This document shows positions 26,347 through 38,845 of a stretch of DNA of 64,000 bases, piece by piece. This DNA comes from Gammaproteobacteria bacterium (GTDB lineage: Bacteria > Pseudomonadota > Gammaproteobacteria > Pseudomonadales > Porticoccaceae): the NCBI GenBank assembly GCA_018069465.1, contig JAGPUW010000002.1:62001-126000 (forward strand), in the 5' to 3' direction. Under the pieces are notes generated by a model. The model saw nothing but the letters and a program-made list of their open reading frames with translations, was not told the DNA's origin and searched no databases. Every line of letters starts with the position of its first letter. Within the stretch, counting starts at the first letter, position 1. The position numbers and the translations under genes are program-made.

Positions 26347-27248
26347 AATGAGGCCCCGTCCTTGGTGACCGGCGCGGGCCAGCGTTGTATCAGTAAGAAG
26401 GCGCCTGTGGGGTCGGCAATCAAGGCGATATCGGCATTGCCCGGCACTTCACCGGGGGCGACTAAAACAGTGCCGCCCAATTCTTTAGTGCGTTTTGCCG
26501 TGGCGACAGAGTCGGCCACTCGAACCACGGGTACCCACAGTAGGTGTTTGACATGGCTTTTCACGCGGCGAATACCGGCGCGCCATTCCCCCTCGCTGAG
26601 GAATACGGTGTAGTCGTCGGTCGACATTACCTGGTCATAGCCCAATACGGCGGCGTAGAAGGCCTCGACGCTGTCGGGGTCTTTGCTCCAAATCTCATCC
26701 CACAGCCAGTCACCGATGGCAGCTTTGCCATCGGCCGGGTCTCCACCTTTGGCACTGAGTAGCAGCATGTCTGCCCGTTGTGGGTCACTAATCATCACCG
26801 CGCGGCCGCGATCGCCCATGTTGAGGGGGCCTTTTAATACTGTGCCTCCATTGGCGGTGACCCGGCGGACTGCTGCGTCCACGTCGGCCACTGATGCCGT
26901 GGGTATCCACAGACCATTCCGAGCCGCCTCGTTTGTGGTGTTGGGTTTGACGATGCCGGCGATAAGCTTGTCGCCATTGCGCACCACGGCGTAGTGCTCC
27001 TGATAATCAATCTGCCAGCCAAAGAGGGCTTCGTAAAACGCCCCGGCTTTTTTGGGCTCCGGTGTCAGCAGGTCATGCCAGATAAATTTACCCGGAATAG
27101 CCTTGCCACTGGGCTTGTCGGTGATCGGCGTTTGCGCCATTTTACTTTGGCTTTGCGTCAGTTTATCAAAGCTGGCACAGCCGCTAAGAAAAATGGCGGC
27201 GCTGATGAAAACAGCGGCAAGTCGTGCTGGTGATGGCATGGTACTCAT
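26343..27248 (-). CDS. VOC-family (glyoxalase-fold) lipoprotein
   Basis: A 301-residue protein with a lipoprotein signal (lipobox LSGC near residue 24) and two VOC domains. The first spans about 50-165 (KFIWHDLLTPEPKKAGAFYEALFGWQ) and the second about 180-295 (WDEIWSKDPDSVEAFYAAVLGYDQ). The paired VOC layout is common in proteins of unknown function called glyoxalase/bleomycin-resistance-like; the lipoprotein signal makes this one periplasmic. ATG 27248 and ATG 27239 are both possible starts. It is upstream of and overlaps the small lipoprotein gene. Confidence 0.8.
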   Translation of the reverse strand: MSTMPSPARLAAVFISAAIFLSGCASFDKLTQSQSKMAQTPITDKPSGKAIPGKFIWHDLLTPEPKKAGAFYEALFGWQIDYQEHYAVVRNGDKLIAGIVKPNTTNEAARNGLWIPTASVADVDAAVRRVTANGGTVLKGPLNMGDRGRAVMISDPQRADMLLLSAKGGDPADGKAAIGDWLWDEIWSKDPDSVEAFYAAVLGYDQVMSTDDYTVFLSEGEWRAGIRRVKSHVKHLLWVPVVRVADSVATAKRTKELGGTVLVAPGEVPGNADIALIADPTGAFLLIQRWPAPVTKDGASL

Positions 27249-27333
27249 CCTTTTGTACTCAATGTGAAAAAGAGGGCGGGTGGTGTACTGCTTAGCTGGT
27301 TAATGCAAATAATGGCTCAAGGTTGCTAGTGAC

Positions 27334-27369
27334 TCAGGGCTGCAATGCTATTGCAAAGGCGAGCCCTGA
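27334..27369 (-). terminator. Hairpin after the dienoyl-CoA reductase gene
   Basis: TCAGGGCT (27334-27341) pairs with AGCCCTGA (27362-27369), with an inner GCAAT/ATTGC stem. It lies 20 bases past the stop at 27390. There is no clear T run, so termination strength is uncertain. Confidence 0.4.
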
Positions 27370-27389
27370 TCATTTTGGTCGCTACCTTA

Positions 27390-29417
27390 CTAGAGGCTGG
27401 CTCCCACTTCCATTCCCTGGCTAACGGCAGCCAGTGCGTCCAGCTCCTTCGCCTGAGATGCGCCGCCGATCAGCTGGCAGTTAATACCGGCACCTTGCAG
27501 TTCTTGGTACAGGGTGTTGTTTGAGTCCTGTCCGGTGCAGATCACAATGCTGTCGACTTCGAGTACTTTATCTTCACCGCCGACGCTGTAGTGCAGGCCT
27601 TGATCGTCGATTTTTTGATAGCTGGCACCGGGCACCATGTCGACCCCGGCGGCATCGAGTTCGGCGCGCAATACCCAGCCACTGGTGAGGCCGAGGCCGC
27701 GACCCAGTGATTTAGGCTTGCGTTGCAGCATGGTGACCTGGTGGGCGGGGGCGGGAAACTGGGGGCCGACGGTGGACAGTGAACCGGCTTGCGTCATGCT
27801 GGTGTCGACACCCCATTTTTTCAGGAAGGCGTCGGTATCAGGGGCGCAGTCGCCACTACCGTGGGTGAGCAGGATGGCGACATCAAAGCCGATGCCACCG
27901 GCACCGAGAATCGCCACGCGCTTGCCGGTTTTGGCTTTGCCGCTGAGCAGGTCGAGGTAGGAAATCACCGAGGGGTGGTCAATGCCGACAATGTCGGGAA
28001 TGCGCGGCACAATGCCAGTGGCGACAATCACCTCATCGAACTGGCCTTTCAGGCTGTCGGCATCGACTGGCGTATTCAATTGAATGTTAACGCCGTACTT
28101 GTCGAGCTGGGACTGAAAGTAGCGGATAAATTCGTAAAACTCGGTTTTATCGGGCACGGTTTTGGCGAGGTTGAGCTGGCCGCCAATTTCGCTGCCCGCT
28201 TCAAACAAGGTCACCTTGTGGCCGCACTCGGCAGCCGTGCAGGCCGCAGATAAACCGGCGGGGCCGGCACCAATAATGGCGACGTTCTTACTCGCACCCT
28301 GCACTTTGACGTTTTCTTCAAATTCCAGTTCGCGGGCCGCCTTCGGGTTAACCAGGCAACTGGTCACCCGGTTGGTAAAGATGAAGTCGAGGCAGGCCTG
28401 ATTACAGCCGATGCAGGTGTTGATTTCATGGGCCTTGCCCTCGGCCACCTTGCGGGCAAAGTGGGGGTCGGCGAGCATCGGTCGAGCCATCGACACCATG
28501 GCCGCATCGCCACTGGCGACGATGTCATTGGCGACATCGGGGGTGTTGATGCGATTGGAGGCGATGACCGGAATATTCACTGCCGCCGCCAGATCGCGGA
28601 TGGCAAAGCGCCAGGCACCGCGGGGCACCATGTAGGCGATGGTGGGGATGCGCGCCTCGTGCCAGCCGATGCCGGTGTTAAACAGGGTGACGCCGGCTGC
28701 CTCAAGAGCCTGTGCCAGCTCGATGATCTCGGCGCCAGTAGCACCGCCCTCAACCAGATCAATGGCGGAAATGCGGTACATCAAGATGAAGTCATTGCCG
28801 ACGGCGGCTTTTATCTGGCGCACAATTTCCAGTGGGAAGCGCATGCGGTTTTCGTGGCTGCCGCCCCACTGGTCGGTGCGATTGTTGGTGCGGGTGACCA
28901 GCATTTGGTTGAGCAGGTAGCCCTCCGAGGCCATCACTTCAACGCCGTCGTAACCGGCTTTTTGGGCCAGAACGGCGCTGTGGGCGAAGTCTGTAATAAT
29001 TTGCTCGATCTCATCGCTCGTTAAAATATGCGGCGTACAGGGATTAATGCGCGAGGGAATATCCGATGCGCCCACGGGCTGGGGGATTTTCGCGTTGCGC
29101 CCGGTATGGAGTAGCTGCATTAATATTTTGCCGCCCTCGGCGTGAACGCGCTCGGTCACCAGCCGATGCTTGGGCAGCTCGCCCTCGTTGTCAAATACTG
29201 GCGCGCCGGTTTCGATTACGCCACTTTCATTGGGTGAGTAACCGCCAGTGACGATTAAGCCAGCGCCGCCTTTAGCGCGCTCGCCGTAAAAAGCAGCCAG
29301 ACGCTCGTAGGGTCGGTCGAGTAATTCCATACGGCTGTGCATGGAACCCATCATGATGCGGTTTTTGATGGTGGTGAAGCCGAGGTCGAGGGGTTGGAGC
29401 AGAGCGTCAAAAGTCAT
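27390..29417 (-). CDS. fadH: FadH-type NADPH-dependent 2,4-dienoyl-CoA reductase
   Basis: A 675-residue iron-sulfur flavoenzyme of the old-yellow-enzyme group, the usual length for FadH. The N-terminal TIM barrel holds the active-site Tyr in VEVMASEGYLLNQ near 172 and His in TGIGWHEARIP near 253. The 4Fe-4S site is CIGCNQAC with a fourth Cys 11 residues on. FAD (AIIGAGPAGLSAA near 380) and NADPH (ILGAGGIGFD) domains follow. It reduces dienoyl-CoA esters from unsaturated fatty acids. No fad operon surrounds it, so a related enoate substrate cannot be excluded. Confidence 0.85.
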   Translation of the reverse strand: MTFDALLQPLDLGFTTIKNRIMMGSMHSRMELLDRPYERLAAFYGERAKGGAGLIVTGGYSPNESGVIETGAPVFDNEGELPKHRLVTERVHAEGGKILMQLLHTGRNAKIPQPVGASDIPSRINPCTPHILTSDEIEQIITDFAHSAVLAQKAGYDGVEVMASEGYLLNQMLVTRTNNRTDQWGGSHENRMRFPLEIVRQIKAAVGNDFILMYRISAIDLVEGGATGAEIIELAQALEAAGVTLFNTGIGWHEARIPTIAYMVPRGAWRFAIRDLAAAVNIPVIASNRINTPDVANDIVASGDAAMVSMARPMLADPHFARKVAEGKAHEINTCIGCNQACLDFIFTNRVTSCLVNPKAARELEFEENVKVQGASKNVAIIGAGPAGLSAACTAAECGHKVTLFEAGSEIGGQLNLAKTVPDKTEFYEFIRYFQSQLDKYGVNIQLNTPVDADSLKGQFDEVIVATGIVPRIPDIVGIDHPSVISYLDLLSGKAKTGKRVAILGAGGIGFDVAILLTHGSGDCAPDTDAFLKKWGVDTSMTQAGSLSTVGPQFPAPAHQVTMLQRKPKSLGRGLGLTSGWVLRAELDAAGVDMVPGASYQKIDDQGLHYSVGGEDKVLEVDSIVICTGQDSNNTLYQELQGAGINCQLIGGASQAKELDALAAVSQGMEVGASL

Positions 29418-29491
29418 AGCGGTTCCTGTGCAGCCGATAAGGCTGTCGTTAAATTATATTCATTCGATAGAGCTGTTTGTTCTGAAATGCC

Positions 29492-30112
29492 TTATTGCGC
29501 CTGGGCACCGCTTATTTCGATAGTTTCGCTGGGCACGTCAGAGCGGAAGGGGCCGCGGCCACGGGTGGGAATGGTGGCCATTTTATCGACCACATCCATG
29601 CCTTTAATGACTTTGCCAAACACGGTGTAACCCCAGCCGCGCGAGGTTTTACTAGAGTGGTCGAGCATTTCATTATTGGAAAAATTAATAAAAAACTGGG
29701 TGGAGGCAGAGTGGGGGTCGTTGGTGCGCGCCATGGCGATGGTGCCACGCTTATTTTTTAAGCCGTTATCTGCTTCATTGAGGATGGGTGGCAGCCCAGG
29801 TTTCTGCCGCAGGGTAGAGGTAAAACCACCGCCCTGGGCCATAAAGCCGGGTATCACCCGATGAAAAACAGTGCCCTTGTAGTGACCGTTGTTCACGTAG
29901 CCGACAAAGTTGGCCACGGTAATGGGTGCGCGAGTGGGGTAGAGCTCGATCACAATGTCACCGAGATTGGTGTTCAGGGTTACCTGGGTTTCTTTGGGGA
30001 TGGGTGTGGGGCCACCGTTCACTGCGGGGGAGGCCCAGGCCTCTTGCATCGCAAGGAGGGGGCTGAGCAGGAGGGCGATGCTAAAGCCGAGATATTTCAG
30101 GGTATTGTTCAT
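29492..30112 (-). CDS. Periplasmic cyclophilin-type peptidyl-prolyl isomerase
   Basis: A 206-residue cyclophilin with a signal peptide (cut after AWAS, residue ~28). Catalytic motifs: GTVFHRVIPGFMAQGGGF near 79-96 (Arg-Phe-Met-Gln region), ARTNDPHSASTQFFIN near 128, and GYTVFGKVIKGMDVVD near 162. It would catalyse proline isomerisation in periplasmic protein folding, as PpiA does. It has its own spacing from neighbours (75 bases to the FadH start) but could share a transcript with it. Confidence 0.9.
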   Translation of the reverse strand: MNNTLKYLGFSIALLLSPLLAMQEAWASPAVNGGPTPIPKETQVTLNTNLGDIVIELYPTRAPITVANFVGYVNNGHYKGTVFHRVIPGFMAQGGGFTSTLRQKPGLPPILNEADNGLKNKRGTIAMARTNDPHSASTQFFINFSNNEMLDHSSKTSRGWGYTVFGKVIKGMDVVDKMATIPTRGRGPFRSDVPSETIEISGAQAQ

Positions 30113-30205
30113 AGAGCTTCTCTTTTTAATGGTTTTTATAGGGGTTAATAATAGGGGCTTGTTTTATAGGGGCTATATTTTATAGGAGCTTACTATTGTT
30201 ACTTG

Positions 30206-32209
<2,004 letters not shown>

Positions 32210-32328
32210 CTATCTTCTCTCATTGAGCGGAGTGGGTAATTCGCAAAACGCAGAAGTATAAACGGCCTGGGGGGCAAAGCGGAAACTGGCGTTGTTATTG
32301 GACCCGCGGCTATTGCCCCGAGGTCTGT

Positions 32329-32916
32329 TTAATCCAGATATTCGAAGACGCGCACCACTTTGATAACGCCACCGGTGTTGCTGGCGACGGCGGTGGCTCT
32401 GTCGGCGGCGGTGTGGGAGACCACGCCCATCAGATAAACAATACCGCCCTCGGTGACGACTTCTATTTGACCGCTGGCGATCTCGTTATTGGCGAGTAGT
32501 TTGCTCTTCACTTTGGTGGTCAACCAGCTGTCATTGGTGCGGGCTAGTAGAGATGAAGAGCCCTGCAGTTTTAATTCGTTGTAAACCTGGCGCACGCTGG
32601 GGTAATTGCGGGCGGTGGTGCCGGCCAGGGTGCGCAGTTCGCTGCTCCCCACTTCGCCAGTGAGCAGCACCACTTTATTGTAGGTGCTGATATTGATATG
32701 TGAGCTGGCCAGTTGCGGTGAGGCCTTTTTGATATTGACGCCGATCATGGTGTCCATTTGCCAGTCGTCGATATCGGTGCCGATGGAGGTTTCGCTGGGA
32801 TTGGGCTGAATCGGCTCACTGGTGACGGCATTGATAAGGCTGGTACAGGCATTGAGGCTGAGGGCGCCGGTGAGCAGCAGGGCCAGACGCAAAGTGGGTG
32901 TCGCAGGTTTAATCAA
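32329..32916 (-). CDS. dolP: Dual-BON-domain outer-membrane lipoprotein
   Basis: A 195-residue lipoprotein with lipobox LNAC near residue 24 and two BON domains (about 52-115 and 125-190), each with the alternating hydrophobic/glycine pattern (VVLLTGEVGSSE and VYLMGVVSHTAAD). It matches DolP/YraP, which helps maintain outer-membrane integrity and BAM function. It overlaps the diaA-like gene by four bases and ends the lpoA-yraN-diaA-dolP operon, as in Escherichia coli and Pseudomonas. Confidence 0.88.
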   Translation of the reverse strand: MIKPATPTLRLALLLTGALSLNACTSLINAVTSEPIQPNPSETSIGTDIDDWQMDTMIGVNIKKASPQLASSHINISTYNKVVLLTGEVGSSELRTLAGTTARNYPSVRQVYNELKLQGSSSLLARTNDSWLTTKVKSKLLANNEIASGQIEVVTEGGIVYLMGVVSHTAADRATAVASNTGGVIKVVRVFEYLD

Positions 32917-33509
32917 GTTTGTTCTCCGAATAGGTGGTTTTCAATCAGCTCGCAAAGACAGAAAACGCAGAGTTGGTGGATCTCCTGAATGCGGTATTGG
33001 TCATCAATAGCGACGTGGAGTTCAATGTCATTGTCATCGAGCAGGTGGCTCAGCGCCTGGTCGCCATTGGCGGTAAAGGCAATGACGGGCAGGGCTCGGG
33101 ATTTTGCCGCGGCGATAGCGCCGAGCAAGTTGACACTGGCATGTCCGGCGCTGAACACCACCAGCACATCGCCGTCCATCGCCAGCGCGGTAATCGGCTG
33201 CTGGTAGGGGCTGGCCGTGGCCGCCAAATCGTTGAGGTCGCCGGGTGCGGCTTCGCCCAGCAGGGTCAGCGCGGGAAAGCCGGGCCGCTCCATTATATAG
33301 CCGTGGGTCAGGCAGCGGGTCAGTGTCGCCGCCGCCGCGTTGCTCAGCCCCTCGCCGCAGGTGAGCACTTTATTGCCTTGCAGAAAGTGGGCGACCAGGC
33401 GCTGGGCCGCCACCGTCAATGGGCCTGCCAGTTCTTCACCGACGGTCATTTTCGCTTCAATACTGCGGTGAAAAAGCTCGATCACCTGTTGTTCGGGGTC
33501 TGAGTTCAT
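32913..33509 (-). CDS. diaA: SIS-domain protein DiaA (initiation of replication)
   Basis: A 198-residue SIS-fold protein related to phosphoheptose isomerase GmhA. Seen: NKVLTCGEGLSNAAAATLTRC near 44-64 and the sugar-phosphate-like loop LVVFSAGHASVNLLGAI near 113. Its place between yraN and dolP identifies it as DiaA, which binds DnaA and helps initiation at oriC. In the usual GSGGS-like loop the serines are replaced (FSAGHAS), so enzymatic sugar isomerase activity is unlikely. Confidence 0.85.
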   Translation of the reverse strand: MNSDPEQQVIELFHRSIEAKMTVGEELAGPLTVAAQRLVAHFLQGNKVLTCGEGLSNAAAATLTRCLTHGYIMERPGFPALTLLGEAAPGDLNDLAATASPYQQPITALAMDGDVLVVFSAGHASVNLLGAIAAAKSRALPVIAFTANGDQALSHLLDDNDIELHVAIDDQYRIQEIHQLCVFCLCELIENHLFGEQT

Positions 33510-33551
33510 AGCTTGAGTGCTGTCTGGGATGCTGTGTTAAAGGCCATCTGT

Positions 33552-33980
33552 TTAGGCCTCGGGGCGAAAGGCATCGCGAATCCAGTCGATAGACTCGTTG
33601 TCCTGGGGGCTGTGTTCCCCCGCCGAGCTAGTGGCGATAGTGCTGAGACAAATGGCGTCAAAGCGACAGGGCTGGGCGTCGGTGAGGCCAGTTTGTAGCA
33701 GGTAGTGCTGGGCGGCACTAATCAGTCGCGCCTGTTTGCGTGCGTCAATACTGTGTGCCGCGCCACCAAAACCGGGGTTGCTGCGCAGGCGCACTTCAAC
33801 AAAGACCAGTGTCTCGCCGTCGCGGGCAATAATGTCAATCTCACCACGCTGGGTGCGGTAGTTGCGTGCGACGATCTTTAAACCCTGCTGGCTGAGGTAG
33901 TGGCCGGCGAGGCTTTCGGCAGTGGCGCCACGGTTCGCTTTGTCGGCGTGACGCTTTGAGCGGAAGGGAAGCCTGACCAT
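33552..33980 (-). CDS. yraN: YraN family nuclease-fold protein (UPF0102)
   Basis: A 142-residue protein with the PD-(D/E)XK-like core of the YraN family: GHYLSQQGLKIVARNYRT near 26, GEIDIIARDGETLVFVEVRLR near 46-66. Function is not settled. ATG 33980 is 11 bases downstream of the lpoA stop, so translation is probably linked. The C-terminal ~40 residues (LSTIATSSAGEHSPQDNESIDW) extend slightly past the usual end. Confidence 0.88.
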   Translation of the reverse strand: MVRLPFRSKRHADKANRGATAESLAGHYLSQQGLKIVARNYRTQRGEIDIIARDGETLVFVEVRLRSNPGFGGAAHSIDARKQARLISAAQHYLLQTGLTDAQPCRFDAICLSTIATSSAGEHSPQDNESIDWIRDAFRPEA

Positions 33981-33991
33981 TAGCGGTGCCT

Positions 33992-35839
33992 TTAATCAGC
34001 TTTCAGTTCAGGTGCCAGGCGCACTTTGCCGCGATAAAATTCCGCCCAGGGGTAGCTGTGTTGAATGCGATCGTGGGCACCGAGGGTGAGCGTGCCGGTG
34101 TGGCCGAAAAACGGGGTTTGCGGGTAGGCGCGCATCATGTCGGCCCACTGGTGCAATTGGTAGGCGTCGACACCGAGGGCAAAGAGATTGCGATAGGTCG
34201 ACTTCAAGGTGGCGCTGGGCTTGAGCTTATCCGACACGGTGCCGGGAATGGTCCAGGGCATGGCGCTGAAGCGAATACCCTCCAAATCGCGGTTGCGACC
34301 GGGGTTTTCGGTGCCGGTATAAATGTGCGAGGTGGCGTAGGTGGGCAGGTCGTGGGCGTAGTAAAAATCCAGGGTTGGCTTGATCTGCCGCCCCTGATCG
34401 GGATAGGCGATGATGAATACCATGTCGATATCCCGGCGTCGTTGCGCCGTCATTTCTATGCTTTTACCCAGGGTGCGGCGCAGCTTTATGGCGCGTTGCT
34501 GGCTTTGGTCGAGCAGCAGGGCGGGTCTGACGGTGGCTGAGAAGTCGGTTTGTTTGAGGCTGTAGGGGGTGGCGCTGATCAAGCGGCCACCGAGTGCTGT
34601 CCAGTATTTATGAAAGGCCTCTCGCGCCGTGGCGGCCCACTTGGTGTCGGGGGTGATGAGCAGTGCTGAGCGATGGCCTTCGAGCCAGGCGCGCTGGGCG
34701 ATTTGGCGAGCTTCATCGTCAACCGAGAGGCCGAATTGCAGCAGCTTGTCGTGGGCCGGGGCGTCGGTCTGATCGCTATCACTGAGATAGTTGAGGCCGA
34801 TCAGCGGCGTGGATAGCTCGGGCAGGGCGGCCAGTGCCGCGAGGTTTTCTTTGCGCAGGGGGCCGATAACGATTTCAGCACCGCCGGCGACAGCTTGTTG
34901 GTAGAGACCGATAATGTCGGCGCTATTGGTATCGTAAATATTTAGCGGTGCGGTGATGCCCTCGTTTTCGAGAATATTGTAATAGGCACGGAGGAAGCCA
35001 TCGCGGATGGTAAGTCCGGCTCGAGCATACTTGCCGCTTAAGGGCAGCAGCAGGGCCAGTTGCCCGGGAACGGCATTGGCGACAGCTTCGATCACCCGCT
35101 GACTGGTGGGCGGGAAGAGAACAGCCGGGTGGCCGGGCCAGCGACTGTGCCACAGTTTCAATTGTTCGGCCCACTGGCGCAGGTCGCCCTGGTACTGGCG
35201 GCCCAGCAGGGCAAGGTTATACCAGCCTTGCAAGGCGCGGTTGGTAGCGGCTGCCTCGAGTGTGCTCAGGGTTGTATCGGGGGTGTCGATGAGCAGTTGC
35301 CAGATTTTCTCATGGGTGGCCGTAATAGCCTCTGGTGAGGCCTGCAAGTGAGAGAGGGCGATGTACTCTTTGGTGGCGCTTTGATCTTCGCCGAGCAGGG
35401 AAAATAAATCCGCGCGCTTGCCGTGCCAGGCAATTTTTTGTTCGAGTGGCATGTCGGCGAGCAGGGTCTCCAGGCGGGCGTCGGTCAGTAAATCGCGGGC
35501 CGCAAAATAGTCACCTTGTTCAAGCAGCACATCGCTGTAGAGAAGGGCGTAATCAAGTACCTGCTGTGCCGACAACTGCGTGGGATCAATGGACTCAAGT
35601 GTCTGTTTGACTCGGGGCTTGTCATTGAGTTGAACATAGAGTTTGGCGGCCTCGATCAGTAGCGCCTCGCGCAGGGGCGAAACACTGCTTTGTGCCCGGC
35701 TGATACTCTCTGCGGCTCGTTGCTGGAGGCGCTCTTGCGGGCTTGGCTGTGGCACGGGCGCGGTGGGCACCTCGGCACAGGCTGCGATGAGCAGAGTGAT
35801 CAGCAACAAAATAGTTTGCAGGCGAAAACTGGGGCGCAT
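33992..35839 (-). CDS. lpoA: LpoA penicillin-binding protein activator
   Basis: A 615-residue outer-membrane lipoprotein with lipobox LIAAC near residue 21. The N-terminal ~250 residues are helical TPR-like repeats. The C-terminal part is a periplasmic-binding-protein fold that starts near LALLLPLSGKYARAGLTIRDGFLRAYY (255) and includes GPLRKENLAALA near 320. It reaches through the periplasm to stimulate PBP1a. It is first in the lpoA-yraN-diaA-dolP operon. Its usual divergent partner rsmI lies 13.8 kb away here. Confidence 0.92.
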   Translation of the reverse strand: MRPSFRLQTILLLITLLIAACAEVPTAPVPQPSPQERLQQRAAESISRAQSSVSPLREALLIEAAKLYVQLNDKPRVKQTLESIDPTQLSAQQVLDYALLYSDVLLEQGDYFAARDLLTDARLETLLADMPLEQKIAWHGKRADLFSLLGEDQSATKEYIALSHLQASPEAITATHEKIWQLLIDTPDTTLSTLEAAATNRALQGWYNLALLGRQYQGDLRQWAEQLKLWHSRWPGHPAVLFPPTSQRVIEAVANAVPGQLALLLPLSGKYARAGLTIRDGFLRAYYNILENEGITAPLNIYDTNSADIIGLYQQAVAGGAEIVIGPLRKENLAALAALPELSTPLIGLNYLSDSDQTDAPAHDKLLQFGLSVDDEARQIAQRAWLEGHRSALLITPDTKWAATAREAFHKYWTALGGRLISATPYSLKQTDFSATVRPALLLDQSQQRAIKLRRTLGKSIEMTAQRRRDIDMVFIIAYPDQGRQIKPTLDFYYAHDLPTYATSHIYTGTENPGRNRDLEGIRFSAMPWTIPGTVSDKLKPSATLKSTYRNLFALGVDAYQLHQWADMMRAYPQTPFFGHTGTLTLGAHDRIQHSYPWAEFYRGKVRLAPELKAD

Positions 35840-36035
35840 TGTTGACTCTATTGGGTGGCGTGGGGCCTTGGCCCTGTGGAGAAAAATAAACTGCAGCTAT
35901 GGTACAGCGCGAGTTGGGGATACTCCAGATAGATAATCAGCGGATGCTATGAAAGTGTTTTCTGCTTATGCTGGATACAATCATTGCGATCAACTTTTTA
36001 TTTTATTGCGATCAATTTTAGCGGAGATAATCAAA

Positions 36036-36530
36036 ATGCAAAATTTTGCCGACAAAGTGGCCCGCTTTGCCCGCGCTGTTGAGCAGCGCGACGGCCCGGC
36101 CTTTGCCGCCCTGTTTACCCCGGATGCGCTTTATCACGATGCCATTTATGGCGCTGTTCACGGCCGCGCGGCGATAGAAAAAATGATGGTCGATGACTGG
36201 TATCGCGACGGTGACCGTTGGCTTTGGGATATGCACGAACCGGTCTGCGATGCCGAGCGAGGCTATGCGCGCTACGTCGCCAGTTTTACCTCGCTCAACC
36301 GCTTTAGCAGCGGTCAGCGCGTGGTGGCCCGCGGTGTCGCCATGTTTGGCTTTGATGGTGAACTGTTTAGCAGCTACCACGAAGTGGCCAACGGTACGCC
36401 CGCCCTGTGGGATCTACAGGTGCGCGGCGAACACCTTGAACGGGTTGTCAAAGGTATTGCCGACGAGCAGCGGAGCAGTGTTGCCCTCGCTGCACATTAT
36501 GCCCCGCAGAGGAGCGATACATCGCCGTGA
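36036..36530 (+). CDS. SnoaL/NTF2-like fold protein
   Basis: A 164-residue protein starting at ATG 36036 with GGAG ten bases upstream; an in-frame ATG at 35949 lacks support. Seen: ARAVEQRDGPAFAALFTPDALYHDAIYGAVHGRAAIEKMM (helix-strand pattern of the SnoaL-like fold), and VASFTSLNRFSSGQRVVARGVAMFGFDGELFSSYHEV. Such proteins bind or isomerise small hydrophobic molecules such as polyketides and steroids. It lies just before two BVMO genes, with 188 bases between, so it may act on the same substrate class. That link is inference. Confidence 0.75.
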   Translation: MQNFADKVARFARAVEQRDGPAFAALFTPDALYHDAIYGAVHGRAAIEKMMVDDWYRDGDRWLWDMHEPVCDAERGYARYVASFTSLNRFSSGQRVVARGVAMFGFDGELFSSYHEVANGTPALWDLQVRGEHLERVVKGIADEQRSSVALAAHYAPQRSDTSP

Positions 36531-36718
36531 TTGGCCTTATTTGGCCTGTGGGTTTATGATCTACGGCTAGCCTGGTTTTGCCCGGGCGTGGAGACAGTGC
36601 CGGCAGCGATATAAAGCGCACTAACCGCGACAGAATTTTGCAAGTGACAGATTAAACGCATCTATCACGGACAACTTGATATTCAACAACTACCCACTCA
36701 ACTACAGGAGATACAACT

Positions 36719-38536
<1,818 letters not shown>

Positions 38537-38845
38537 GGCACCTGTAAAGAACGACAGCTTGGCCGCTTAGGCCCTGTTCAAGCCTTCGGCCCCACGCGCA
38601 TTATGTGGGTGTCGCAGGCTTGGCAAGCGGGGCGCTAAGTTCCCGGTAATACAATTATAAAAAAATAAGCACGACTATCAGGCTGTAGCATAACAGCGGC
38701 AGTGGATGCCATCACTCTCTATGCGTATCCCCCAATCCCCGTTACTGTTTTGCCATTAGCATGAATAATAAGGCAATCTTTTACCCAGCACTGCGGATAA
38801 AAGAGCCCAATAACAATGAATACACTTCGGACAGGAGTAAGCATC
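38537..38845 (+). other. Intergenic region between the two BVMO genes
   Basis: No gene is seen. CCCAC/GTGGG near 38591-38609 and GCCTTCGGCCCC near 38584 form short stems that may end the first transcript. AAATAAG and TATAAAAAAATAAGC near 38657 is A+T-rich and could hold the promoter of the second gene. Nothing conserved is recognised. Confidence 0.3.
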